Source of the DNA: an uncultured Clostridia bacterium
Lineage (GTDB): Bacteria; Bacillota; Clostridia; TANB77; CAG-508
Direction: 5' to 3'
DNA: 33,049 nt
Assembly: GCA_947632535.1 (NCBI GenBank)
Contig: CANRPR010000016.1
Location: forward strand, 1-33,049
Positions 15,399-22,675 of this stretch are shown here, one piece after another (the stretch's first letter is position 1; the number at the start of each line of letters is the position of its first letter). Position numbers and translations under genes: made by a program. The notes beneath the pieces are model-generated. The model made no database searches. It was not told the DNA's origin and saw only the letters and a list, made by a program, of their open reading frames with translations.

Positions 15399-17585
15399 AT
15401 GAAAAAGTCTAATTTATTAAAAGCAATATGCTATATGCTCATACCAATTTTACTAATTATAATACTAATAAATATAATAAGTATAGCAATTTTAGTAGAT
15501 AATCCAAATGAAATAAAGCAAGGAAAAAGTTATTATGAAACAGAAAGTTTTAGAGAAGATTATATGAATATAATACTACTTAATTGCAATGCGATAACAA
15601 GATATCAAATTAGTAGTTCTCAAGAAAGTAGTTCAGCACTAGAAAAAAGTGATATTCAATATTATAATGGCAATAATTATATAGTAGAAGATACAAAAGT
15701 TGCAGAAGATGAACAGATACAAAACTACATAAAACAAAAAGAAGAGTCGCAAAAGGAAAATGCTGCACTGGTTGAAGGAGATACATACCAAGAAGAAAAC
15801 GGAATTTACATGCTATTTAAGGAAAATGAAAATTATTCTTTAGATGCTAGTAATGACACAGTAATAGATTATAAAACAATAAAGGCAAAATACTATGACA
15901 TCTTAATTATAAAAGATGGCATGGCATATACTAACATAGAAAAAACAGTCAAAACAGACACTCTAGACGAGTTAAAACAATATATATCACAAAAGCAATA
16001 TCATTGGATTTATGAGGAAAATATTAACACAGATATAAGTACAATGCAATATGACGAAATCGCTTACAAAGATTATTTCACACAAATACAAGGTCTAGGC
16101 TTCAAAGTATATAGTTGCGTGAGAGATACAAATGCAAACCAATTCATTATTAACACAACCATGTACAATATGGTGTCAAAAACATATCAAAATGCACCAA
16201 TATGTATAATATTTAGTGGAATCATATTAATGCTAATAATAGCATACCTAATATCAAGTATAGGACATAGTAAAAATCACGAAGATATATATACCAACTG
16301 GTTAGATAAAATTCCATTAGAAATATTAGTCATAATAATAGGAATAATGCTAGTAATAGAAGGACTTATATTTATGGCATTTACCGAATTACTATATCAA
16401 TTTTTCACAACAGCAATATCACTTCTAGTGCTAATGGGAATAATAATATATGCTACAGTTACAACATTTCTTGTAACAATCATTAGAAGAATAAAAGCAA
16501 AAATATTTTGGAAAAATACAATAATCTATAAAATAATAAAATACCTAGATAGAAAAACAGAGGAAATAAAATTAAATTTATCAGCCAATATGGATATAAA
16601 CATGAAAATAATTTGCATATTCATAATATCTGTAATAGTTACAACAAGCTTAATGATACTAACAATAGCAAAACAAAATCTAATATTTATATTATTCTTA
16701 ATAGCCTTTTGGATTTACTTACTCTATAGCATAATAAAATATGTAGATAAAATGCACCAAATAAGAGAAGCAGTAGGAAAAATATATAAAGGAGACAATA
16801 ATTACAAATTAAACGAAGAAAACTTCACAGGGGAATTACAAAAAGTAGCTAAAGAATTAAACAATATATCTGATGGACTTTCAGATGCAATAGAAGAAAG
16901 CCTAAAATCGGAAAGGCTAAAAACAGAGTTAATTACTAATGTATCACATGACATAAAAACGCCACTAACTTCAATTATTAACTATGTAGACTTACTTAAA
17001 AAAGAAGACATACAAAATGAAACTGCAAGAGAGTATTTACAAATATTAGATAATAAATCACAAAGATTAAAAAAATTAACAGAAGACTTAATTGAAGCCT
17101 CTAAAGCATCTTCAGGAAATATAAAACTAAACATTGAAAAATTAAATCTAGGTGAATTACTAAAACAAGTCAGAGGCGAATTTGAAGATAAATTGCATGA
17201 GAAAAATCTAGAAATAATAGAAAATATTCCAAAAGACGAAGTATGCATTAATGCAGATAGCAGATACATGTATAGGGTAATGGAAAATCTATTTACCAAT
17301 ATTGCAAAATATGCTTTAGAAAATTCAAGAGTTTATATAGATCTAATAGTAAACGGAAAAGACGAAAATAAAAAAGCATATATAATATTAAAAAATATAT
17401 CACAAGAAAAATTAAACATAACAGCAGATGAACTAATGCAAAGATTTGTAAGAGGAGATTCGTCAAGAACAGAAGGTGGAAGCGGACTAGGACTTTCTAT
17501 TGCAAAATCATTAGTTGAATTGCAAAAAGGAAAATTTGAAATGCAACTTGATGGAGATTTGTTTAAAGTAATAATTGAGTTTTAA
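15399..17585 (+). CDS. Membrane sensor histidine kinase
   Basis: 728 residues. The ribosome binding site is GGGGGT, directly after the regulator gene. An N-terminal membrane helix (about 9-30) is followed by an extracytoplasmic sensor region of about 230 residues with no recognised domain. Further membrane helices follow at about 267-287, 306-330, 335-362, 403-424 and 427-445. A HAMP-like linker leads to the HisKA domain, with phospho-acceptor H517 in NVSHDIKTPLTS. The ATPase domain has an N-box (MENLFTNIAKYA, normally N-x-x-x-N) and a G-box (GGSGLGLSIAKSL). It autophosphorylates and passes phosphate to the paired regulator. Kinases of this build often sense cell-envelope conditions, but the stimulus is unknown. 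Confidence 0.92.
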   Translation: MKKSNLLKAICYMLIPILLIIILINIISIAILVDNPNEIKQGKSYYETESFREDYMNIILLNCNAITRYQISSSQESSSALEKSDIQYYNGNNYIVEDTKVAEDEQIQNYIKQKEESQKENAALVEGDTYQEENGIYMLFKENENYSLDASNDTVIDYKTIKAKYYDILIIKDGMAYTNIEKTVKTDTLDELKQYISQKQYHWIYEENINTDISTMQYDEIAYKDYFTQIQGLGFKVYSCVRDTNANQFIINTTMYNMVSKTYQNAPICIIFSGIILMLIIAYLISSIGHSKNHEDIYTNWLDKIPLEILVIIIGIMLVIEGLIFMAFTELLYQFFTTAISLLVLMGIIIYATVTTFLVTIIRRIKAKIFWKNTIIYKIIKYLDRKTEEIKLNLSANMDINMKIICIFIISVIVTTSLMILTIAKQNLIFILFLIAFWIYLLYSIIKYVDKMHQIREAVGKIYKGDNNYKLNEENFTGELQKVAKELNNISDGLSDAIEESLKSERLKTELITNVSHDIKTPLTSIINYVDLLKKEDIQNETAREYLQILDNKSQRLKKLTEDLIEASKASSGNIKLNIEKLNLGELLKQVRGEFEDKLHEKNLEIIENIPKDEVCINADSRYMYRVMENLFTNIAKYALENSRVYIDLIVNGKDENKKAYIILKNISQEKLNITADELMQRFVRGDSSRTEGGSGLGLSIAKSLVELQKGKFEMQLDGDLFKVIIEF

Positions 17586-17594
17586 AAATAACAA

Positions 17595-17631
17595 AATAGA
17601 GTATGTTTTTTATAGCATACTCTATTCTTTA
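17595..17631. terminator. Bidirectional terminator
   Basis: A perfect 11-bp stem (AATAGAGTATG/CATACTCTATT) lies between the kinase gene and the convergent COG2426 gene, with T-rich sequence in the loop and after it. Confidence 0.65.
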
Positions 17632-17640
17632 TACATAATT

Positions 17641-18138
17641 CTACATATGTTGCATTAATACCGAAATACCTCCATTTGCAATGGCTGTACCAGTAAGCAT
17701 AATAATTCCAGCAGTCAAAACACCGGCAGCCAAAGGCCCAAAAGCCTTTTTTACAGGCAAATCTAAAAAGTTAGCAATAAGAGAGCCAACCCAAGCACCA
17801 GTTCCAGGAATAGGTATAGCAACAAACAAAAATAATCCTAAAGCTGTGAAATTTTGCAATCTTTCACTTTCCGCAATTTTCTTTGTTGCCTTCTCACTTG
17901 CCCAATCAATAATAACCTTAAAAAACTTAAATCTTCCAAAAAAATCAAACAAAGGTCTAATATACTTTACAATAAAATATATAGGAACAATATTACCAAT
18001 AAAACTAATAACAAAAGCCTCAACATATGTAAGATGAAAACCAAGAACAGCAATAGGAATAGCACCCCTTAACTCTATAATTGGTGTCATACTTATTACA
18101 AATGTTGCTAAATACTTAAAAATAGTACTTTCAAACAT
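17641..18138 (-). CDS. COG2426 (Sm_multidrug_ex) membrane protein
   Basis: 165 residues. The start at 18138 is set by GGGGAGGATTT; an upstream in-frame ATG lies before that site. At least four hydrophobic segments are seen. Hallmarks of the family are IELRGAIPIAVL near the N-terminus, FVISFIGNIVPIYF, a basic amphipathic stretch (WASEKATKKIAESERLQ), the loop FVAIPIPGTGAWVGSLIA and a final GVLTAGIIML helix. The family is annotated as small multidrug export, but the transported substrate is not established. It has its own promoter and is convergent with the kinase gene. Confidence 0.85.
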   Translation of the reverse strand: MFESTIFKYLATFVISMTPIIELRGAIPIAVLGFHLTYVEAFVISFIGNIVPIYFIVKYIRPLFDFFGRFKFFKVIIDWASEKATKKIAESERLQNFTALGLFLFVAIPIPGTGAWVGSLIANFLDLPVKKAFGPLAAGVLTAGIIMLTGTAIANGGISVLMQHM

Positions 18139-18168
18139 ATAAATCCTCCCCAAATAAAATTACAACAT

Positions 18169-18197
18169 ATTCTACTATAAAGCAATAAATAAGTCAA
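18169..18197 (-). promoter_or_regulatory. Promoter for the COG2426 gene
   Basis: On the minus strand TTGACT, a 17-base spacer and TAGAAT, about 30 bases before the start. Confidence 0.5.
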
Positions 18198-18211
18198 ATC
18201 CTATTTTAATC

Positions 18212-18240
18212 TTGTAATTCTACGCATATTGGTATATAAT
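18212..18240 (+). promoter_or_regulatory. Promoter for hisS
   Basis: TTGTAA, a 17-base spacer and TATAAT. The leader of about 90 bases contains AAGGAG at 18284, too far from the chosen start to serve it directly. Confidence 0.5.
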
Positions 18241-18333
18241 ATATGAAAGTTTATAGGTACTTTTCAAAACCTAAATTTTATATAAGGAGAAATAATTCAA
18301 AATTAAAATAAACAATTGAATTATAAGAAAAAT

Positions 18334-19668
18334 ATGAAAGAAAATAAAATAGAACCTAGAACATTAACAGGATTCATGGAATTATTACCAGAAAATCAGA
18401 TATTATTTAATCAAATGGTAGATAAAATTCGTAAATCATACGAAGAATTTGGCTTCTTACCATTAGACACACCAGTTATCGAACTTGCAGAAGTTTTACT
18501 TGCAAAGGCAGGTGGAGAAACAGAAAAACAAATTTATAGATTTAATAAAGGAGAAAACGACTTAGCACTAAGATTCGACTTAACAGTGCCACTTGCAAAA
18601 TATGTTGCAATTAACTACAATGATTTAGCATTCCCTTTTAGACGCTATCAAATAGGAAAAGTATATAGAGGAGAACGCCCTCAAAAAGGTAGATTTCGTG
18701 AGTTTTATCAATGTGATATAGACATAATTGGAGATAATGAGCTAAATCTATTAAATGATGCAGAAATACCAAATGTAATATATAACACCTTCAAAAGACT
18801 AGAACTAGGCGACTTTACAATATGCATAAACAACAGAAAAATATTAAATGGACTATTCAAAAGCCTTAACCTAGAAGAAATCAGTGTTGATGTAATGAGA
18901 ATTATAGACAAAATAGAAAAAATAGGAAAAGAACAAGTAGTACAAGAACTATTAAAACTAGGAGTAACGAGTAGAACTGCAGAAAAAATTATTGAATTTA
19001 TCCAAATTGACGGAACAACAGACGAAAAGATACAAGCACTAGAACAAATGAATATAACAGACGAACTATACATAACAGGTGTTAATGAACTAAAAGAAGT
19101 AATAAAAAATATCAGATTATTTGGTATACCAGACCAAAACTTCAAAATAGATTTAACAATTGCAAGAGGACTAGACTACTACACAGGAACTGTATATGAA
19201 ACATTTTTAAATGAATATAAACAATTAGGAAGTGTTTGTTCAGGAGGAAGATATGATAATTTAGCAGAATTCTATACTGACAAAAAACTACCAGGAGTAG
19301 GAATATCAATTGGACTATCAAGATTATTCTATCAGTTAAGCGAATTAAACGCATTTAACCAAAAAGAAAAATCAATTGCGAAAGTATTAGTAGTAGCAAT
19401 GGATGATAACGAAGAACAACAAACAATGTCAAAAGCAATTGAAGTAGCTACATTGTTAAGAAATAATGGAATTAGTACACAAATATATACAGAAAATAAA
19501 AAGATAAAGGCAAAATTTAAGTATGCAGATAAATTGAAAATTCCATATGTAGCAGTCATTGGAGAGAACGAAGTAAACAACAATAAAATCACTCTAAAAA
19601 ATATGTCTACAGGAGAGCAAGAAGAAATCGAAATAAATAATGAAGCATTGAAAAAATACTTTGAGTAA
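18334..19668 (+). CDS. hisS: Histidyl-tRNA synthetase
   Basis: 444 residues from the ATG at 18334. A TTG at 18316 is in frame but has no clear ribosome binding site, and the site for 18334 is weak. Class II motifs are present: motif 1 around PLDTPVIELAEVLL, motif 2 in RRYQIGKVYRGERPQKGRFREF, and the HisRS signatures LARGLDYYTGTVYE (here IARGLDYYTG) and CSGGRYDNLAEFY; motif 3 is GVGISIGLSRL. A C-terminal anticodon-binding domain follows (VLVVAMD to the end). It charges tRNA-His in the cytoplasm. It is a single-gene unit with its own promoter and terminator, not paired with aspS as in many Firmicutes. Confidence 0.95.
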   Translation: MKENKIEPRTLTGFMELLPENQILFNQMVDKIRKSYEEFGFLPLDTPVIELAEVLLAKAGGETEKQIYRFNKGENDLALRFDLTVPLAKYVAINYNDLAFPFRRYQIGKVYRGERPQKGRFREFYQCDIDIIGDNELNLLNDAEIPNVIYNTFKRLELGDFTICINNRKILNGLFKSLNLEEISVDVMRIIDKIEKIGKEQVVQELLKLGVTSRTAEKIIEFIQIDGTTDEKIQALEQMNITDELYITGVNELKEVIKNIRLFGIPDQNFKIDLTIARGLDYYTGTVYETFLNEYKQLGSVCSGGRYDNLAEFYTDKKLPGVGISIGLSRLFYQLSELNAFNQKEKSIAKVLVVAMDDNEEQQTMSKAIEVATLLRNNGISTQIYTENKKIKAKFKYADKLKIPYVAVIGENEVNNNKITLKNMSTGEQEEIEINNEALKKYFE

Positions 19669-19684
19669 TAAAATGCTAAAAAAA

Positions 19685-19722
19685 TATCAAGAGTAAATAA
19701 GATAACTCTTGATACTTTTTTA
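19685..19722. terminator. Terminator after hisS
   Basis: TATCAAGAGT pairs perfectly with ACTCTTGATA and is followed by CTTTTTTATA. It lies between hisS and a convergent gene. Confidence 0.75.
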
Positions 19723-19738
19723 TATAAAACATAACAAA

Positions 19739-20299
19739 TTAAATCAAACTAAACGAATTTTTTATCTGCTCAAAAATAGGTTTAAACTGTTCAGCATTTT
19801 CATTCAACACTTCAAAATTTAAAGTAAAAATATGATTTTCAGTCTGAAGCCAAAGCACATTACAGTAAAATTCCTTCCCATATTCCTTATCTAAGTAAGA
19901 CATAGTATATTCATAACCAGAGCAATTATTTATTGTAACCTCATGCGTATTAGCTATTTCTACAACATTTTCCTTAGAAGAAAAATACGAACTTTTATCG
20001 TCATTTACCACATCAAACAAATCAATTTCTCTTGACTTTTCTATGGTATTTCCATAAATATATACACTTTTAGCAGCATCATATATATCTAAAGACAAAT
20101 CTTCAGAAGAATTTCCAACAGTACAATCTATTGTGGTAGGAACAGTTAAACTATACAAGTTATCCCTTGAATTTATAGTTAAAAATTCTACAGTCTTTTC
20201 GTTTTGCCTTGGCAAAGTCCAAATAGATACTGCAACAATAATAACAATAGCTACACACAAAGCAACAATAATATATACTTTTTTATCCTTAAAATCCAT
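19739..20299 (-). CDS. Membrane-anchored extracytoplasmic protein, unknown
   Basis: 186 residues from the ATG at 20299, which follows GAAAGG; an in-frame ATG 15 codons upstream lacks a site. Residues 8-27 form one hydrophobic helix (VYIIVALCVAIVIIVAV) with positive residues before it, so the rest is probably outside the cell. The outer part alternates beta strands and ends in FKPIFEQIKNSFSLI, resembling the small PsbP/DUF1795-like lipid- or surface-associated fold; this likeness is weak. There is no lipobox cysteine. It is a single-gene unit with a near-consensus promoter. Confidence 0.6.
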   Translation of the reverse strand: MDFKDKKVYIIVALCVAIVIIVAVSIWTLPRQNEKTVEFLTINSRDNLYSLTVPTTIDCTVGNSSEDLSLDIYDAAKSVYIYGNTIEKSREIDLFDVVNDDKSSYFSSKENVVEIANTHEVTINNCSGYEYTMSYLDKEYGKEFYCNVLWLQTENHIFTLNFEVLNENAEQFKPIFEQIKNSFSLI

Positions 20300-20362
20300 A
20301 AAAATACGACCTTTCAAATTAATATAAATAAAAATCAAATCCAATTAATAAAAGTTAAAACT

Positions 20363-20391
20363 ATTATATTCAATTTATAAAAATATGTCAA
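20363..20391 (-). promoter_or_regulatory. Near-consensus promoter for the membrane-anchored protein
   Basis: On the minus strand TTGACA, a 17-base spacer and TATAAT. It is the best match to the housekeeping consensus in the window. Confidence 0.65.
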
Positions 20392-20399
20392 TTTTAGTA

Positions 20400-20428
20400 T
20401 TGTAAAACCAAATAAAATGTTATATAAT
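20400..20428 (+). promoter_or_regulatory. Promoter for the exonuclease-TSCPD-trmFO operon
   Basis: TTGTAA, a 17-base spacer and TATAAT, back to back with the divergent promoter at 20363-20391. Confidence 0.55.
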
Positions 20429-20456
20429 CAATTCATTAGGCATAGGAGAAGAAAAA

Positions 20457-20984
20457 ATGAAAAATAAAATATTTGTAGCAATAGATGTTGAAACAACTGG
20501 ATTATCTCCAGTTGCAAATGAATTAATAGAAATAAGTGCAATAAAATATGATGGAGCCAAAAAAGTGGACACATTTTGCACTCTAATTAAACCTAAAGAA
20601 AAAATACCATATTATATAACCAATATAACAGGAATTACAAATGATATGGTAAAAAACAGCCCAAGTGTTGAAAATGTAATGCCACAACTAATTGAATTTA
20701 TAGGCGACAGCCCTATAGTTGCTCATAATGCAAACTTTGATTATAAATTTATACAAAACTATTCAAACTATAGTTTTTCAAAAAATAAAGTAATAGATAC
20801 AGTAGCAATTAGTAGAAAAATGTATCCTGAATTGCCAAATCATAAACTAAGCACAATTGCAAAAGAAATAGGAATTACAGAAGATGGATTTCATAGAGCT
20901 GAATTTGATTGCGAATGTTGTGCAAAAATATATATAAAAGCATTAGAAAGTGAGGTAGATAAAAATGCAAGAGTACGTATATGA
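20457..20984 (+). CDS. DEDDh 3'-5' exonuclease, DnaQ/PolC-epsilon type
   Basis: 175 residues. Exo I is IDVETTGLSP (catalytic D and E), Exo II is VAHNANFDYKFI, and Exo III has HRAEFDCEC (H and D). These are the residues of the DEDDh superfamily, which removes nucleotides from DNA or RNA 3' ends using two metal ions. The protein is a stand-alone exonuclease domain, as in many Firmicutes, and is not fused to a polymerase or to a DinG helicase. Its last codons overlap the TSCPD gene by 20 bases, so translation is coupled. Whether it proofreads DNA or trims other nucleic acids is not shown. Confidence 0.85.
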   Translation: MKNKIFVAIDVETTGLSPVANELIEISAIKYDGAKKVDTFCTLIKPKEKIPYYITNITGITNDMVKNSPSVENVMPQLIEFIGDSPIVAHNANFDYKFIQNYSNYSFSKNKVIDTVAISRKMYPELPNHKLSTIAKEIGITEDGFHRAEFDCECCAKIYIKALESEVDKNARVRI

Positions 20985-21231
20985 GCCACAAGGAGTATGC
21001 TCAAGCAAAATGATTATACAAATAGAAGGAGATATTATAAAAAAAGTACAAATAGTAGGTGGATGTGCTGGAAACACAGTAGGAGTATCAAAACTAGCAG
21101 AAGGAATGAAAATAGATGAAGTTATAGAAAAACTAAAAGGTATACCATGTAGAAGCGGCACATCATGCCCAGATCAATTGGCAAGAGCATTACAAAGTAT
21201 TAAAATGCAAAGAGAGAATGAAAATAAATGA
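20965..21231 (+). CDS. TSCPD-domain protein
   Basis: 88 residues, starting inside the exonuclease gene with GAGG upstream. The C-terminal motif GTSCPDQLARAL defines the TSCPD domain, related to the C-terminus of some vitamin B12-dependent ribonucleotide reductases. VYEPQGVCSSKM and VGGCAGNTVGVSKLAEG are also typical of the stand-alone form. Four conserved cysteines suggest metal binding or redox chemistry (inferred). The exact role is not known. The stop overlaps the trmFO start by four bases (ATGA). Confidence 0.85.
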   Translation: MQEYVYEPQGVCSSKMIIQIEGDIIKKVQIVGGCAGNTVGVSKLAEGMKIDEVIEKLKGIPCRSGTSCPDQLARALQSIKMQRENENK

Positions 21232-22562
21232 AACAATATATAACAATAATAGGAGGCGGCTTAGCTGGTTGCGAAGCCGCATATCAAATTGCAAAAAAAG
21301 GTATAAAAGTCAAATTATACGAAATGAAGCCAAAAAAGTTTTCACCAGCCCATTCAAATAAAAACTTAGCAGAAATTGTATGTAGCAATTCATTAAAAAC
21401 AGATGCAATTACAAATGCATGTGGGTTATTAAAAGCAGAACTTAGAATTTTAGATTCACTACTAATAAAATGTGCAGATAAAACAAAAGTACCAGCAGGA
21501 CAAGCACTAGCAGTAGATAGAGAAAAATTTTCAGAATTAGTTACAAAAGAAATAAACGAAAATCCACTAATAGATGTTATAAATGAAGAAGTTGGTGAAA
21601 AAGAGCATCTAAAAGAAATTATGAAAGATGGAATTGTAATTATAGCAACAGGACCATTAACTTCAGATCCATTAGCAAAAGAAATATCAGATATTATTAA
21701 TCAAGATAAATTATACTTTTATGATGCTGCAGCTCCAATAGTAAGCAAAGAAAGTATAAATATGGATATTGCTTTTTGGGGAGATAGATATGGAAAAGGT
21801 GATAGCAGTTACATAAATTTACCAATGAATAAAGAGGAATATGAAGACTTTTATAACGAATTAATAAATGCAGAAATAGTAACACTTCATGAATTTGAGA
21901 AAAAAGAGATATTTGAAGGCTGTATGCCTATTGAAGTTATGGCAAAAAGAGGAATAGATACTCTTCGCTTTGGACCACTAAAGCCAGTTGGATTTATAGA
22001 TCCACGAACAGATAAAAGACCATATGCTATTATACAATTAAGACAAGATAATGAAGAAGGAACACTATTTAATATAGTAGGATTTCAAACAAATTTGAAA
22101 TTTAGAGAGCAAAAAAGGGTATTTAGTAAAATACCAGGATTAGAAAAAGCAGAATTTATAAAATATGGAGTAATGCACAGAAATACATATATTAATTCTA
22201 GCCAATTGCTTGATAACACATACAAATTAAAAAGCAATAATAATGTATACTTTGCCGGTCAAATAACAGGAGTAGAGGGATATGTGGAATCTATTTCATC
22301 TGGATTGGTTGCAGCTTTAAATAGTATAGAACAATTTAAGCAAACAAACCACAAAATAGAATTCTCAGAAAAAACCATGATAGGTGCACTAGCAAAATAC
22401 ATATCAACGCCAAACAATAACCTTCAACCAATGAATGCAAACTTTGGTATATTACCACAACTAGAAGAACGAATTAGGGATAAAAAAATAAAATATGAAA
22501 AACTAGCGAGTATTGCATTAAACGAAATAAATTATACCAAAAATAGCATAGAAGGAGTATAA
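21228..22562 (+). CDS. trmFO: Folate-dependent tRNA (uracil-54-C5)-methyltransferase
   Basis: 444 residues, full length. It methylates U54 in the T-loop of tRNA using methylenetetrahydrofolate and FADH2. The N-terminus has the FAD-binding IIGGGLAGCEAAYQIAKKG. The family signatures EIVCSNSLKTDA, CGLLKAELR, and FEGCMPIEVMAKRG (with the catalytic Cys) follow, then LRFGPLKPVG and YFAGQITGVEGYVES near the C-terminus. It belongs to the GidA-related flavoproteins and occurs in most Firmicutes in place of SAM-dependent TrmA. It is the last gene of the operon, with a four-base overlap with the TSCPD gene and a terminator hairpin starting in its final codons. Confidence 0.96.
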   Translation: MKQYITIIGGGLAGCEAAYQIAKKGIKVKLYEMKPKKFSPAHSNKNLAEIVCSNSLKTDAITNACGLLKAELRILDSLLIKCADKTKVPAGQALAVDREKFSELVTKEINENPLIDVINEEVGEKEHLKEIMKDGIVIIATGPLTSDPLAKEISDIINQDKLYFYDAAAPIVSKESINMDIAFWGDRYGKGDSSYINLPMNKEEYEDFYNELINAEIVTLHEFEKKEIFEGCMPIEVMAKRGIDTLRFGPLKPVGFIDPRTDKRPYAIIQLRQDNEEGTLFNIVGFQTNLKFREQKRVFSKIPGLEKAEFIKYGVMHRNTYINSSQLLDNTYKLKSNNNVYFAGQITGVEGYVESISSGLVAALNSIEQFKQTNHKIEFSEKTMIGALAKYISTPNNNLQPMNANFGILPQLEERIRDKKIKYEKLASIALNEINYTKNSIEGV

Positions 22563-22580
22563 AAACTCCTTCTTTTTTTA
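22550..22580 (+). terminator. Terminator overlapping the trmFO end
   Basis: AGAAGGAGT pairs with ACTCCTTCT and is followed by seven T. The left arm lies in the last trmFO codons. Confidence 0.8.
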
Positions 22581-22599
22581 GAAAATTTACATAAAATAC

Positions 22600-22628
22600 T
22601 TGCTATTTATTTCCTATTATGATAAAAT
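22600..22628 (+). promoter_or_regulatory. Promoter for the coiled-coil protein
   Basis: TTGCTA, a 17-base spacer and TAAAAT with an extended TGA element. Confidence 0.45.
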
Positions 22629-22675
22629 AAACATAATGAGTTATTTTTCTATGAAAAAATTGAAAGGAGAAAACA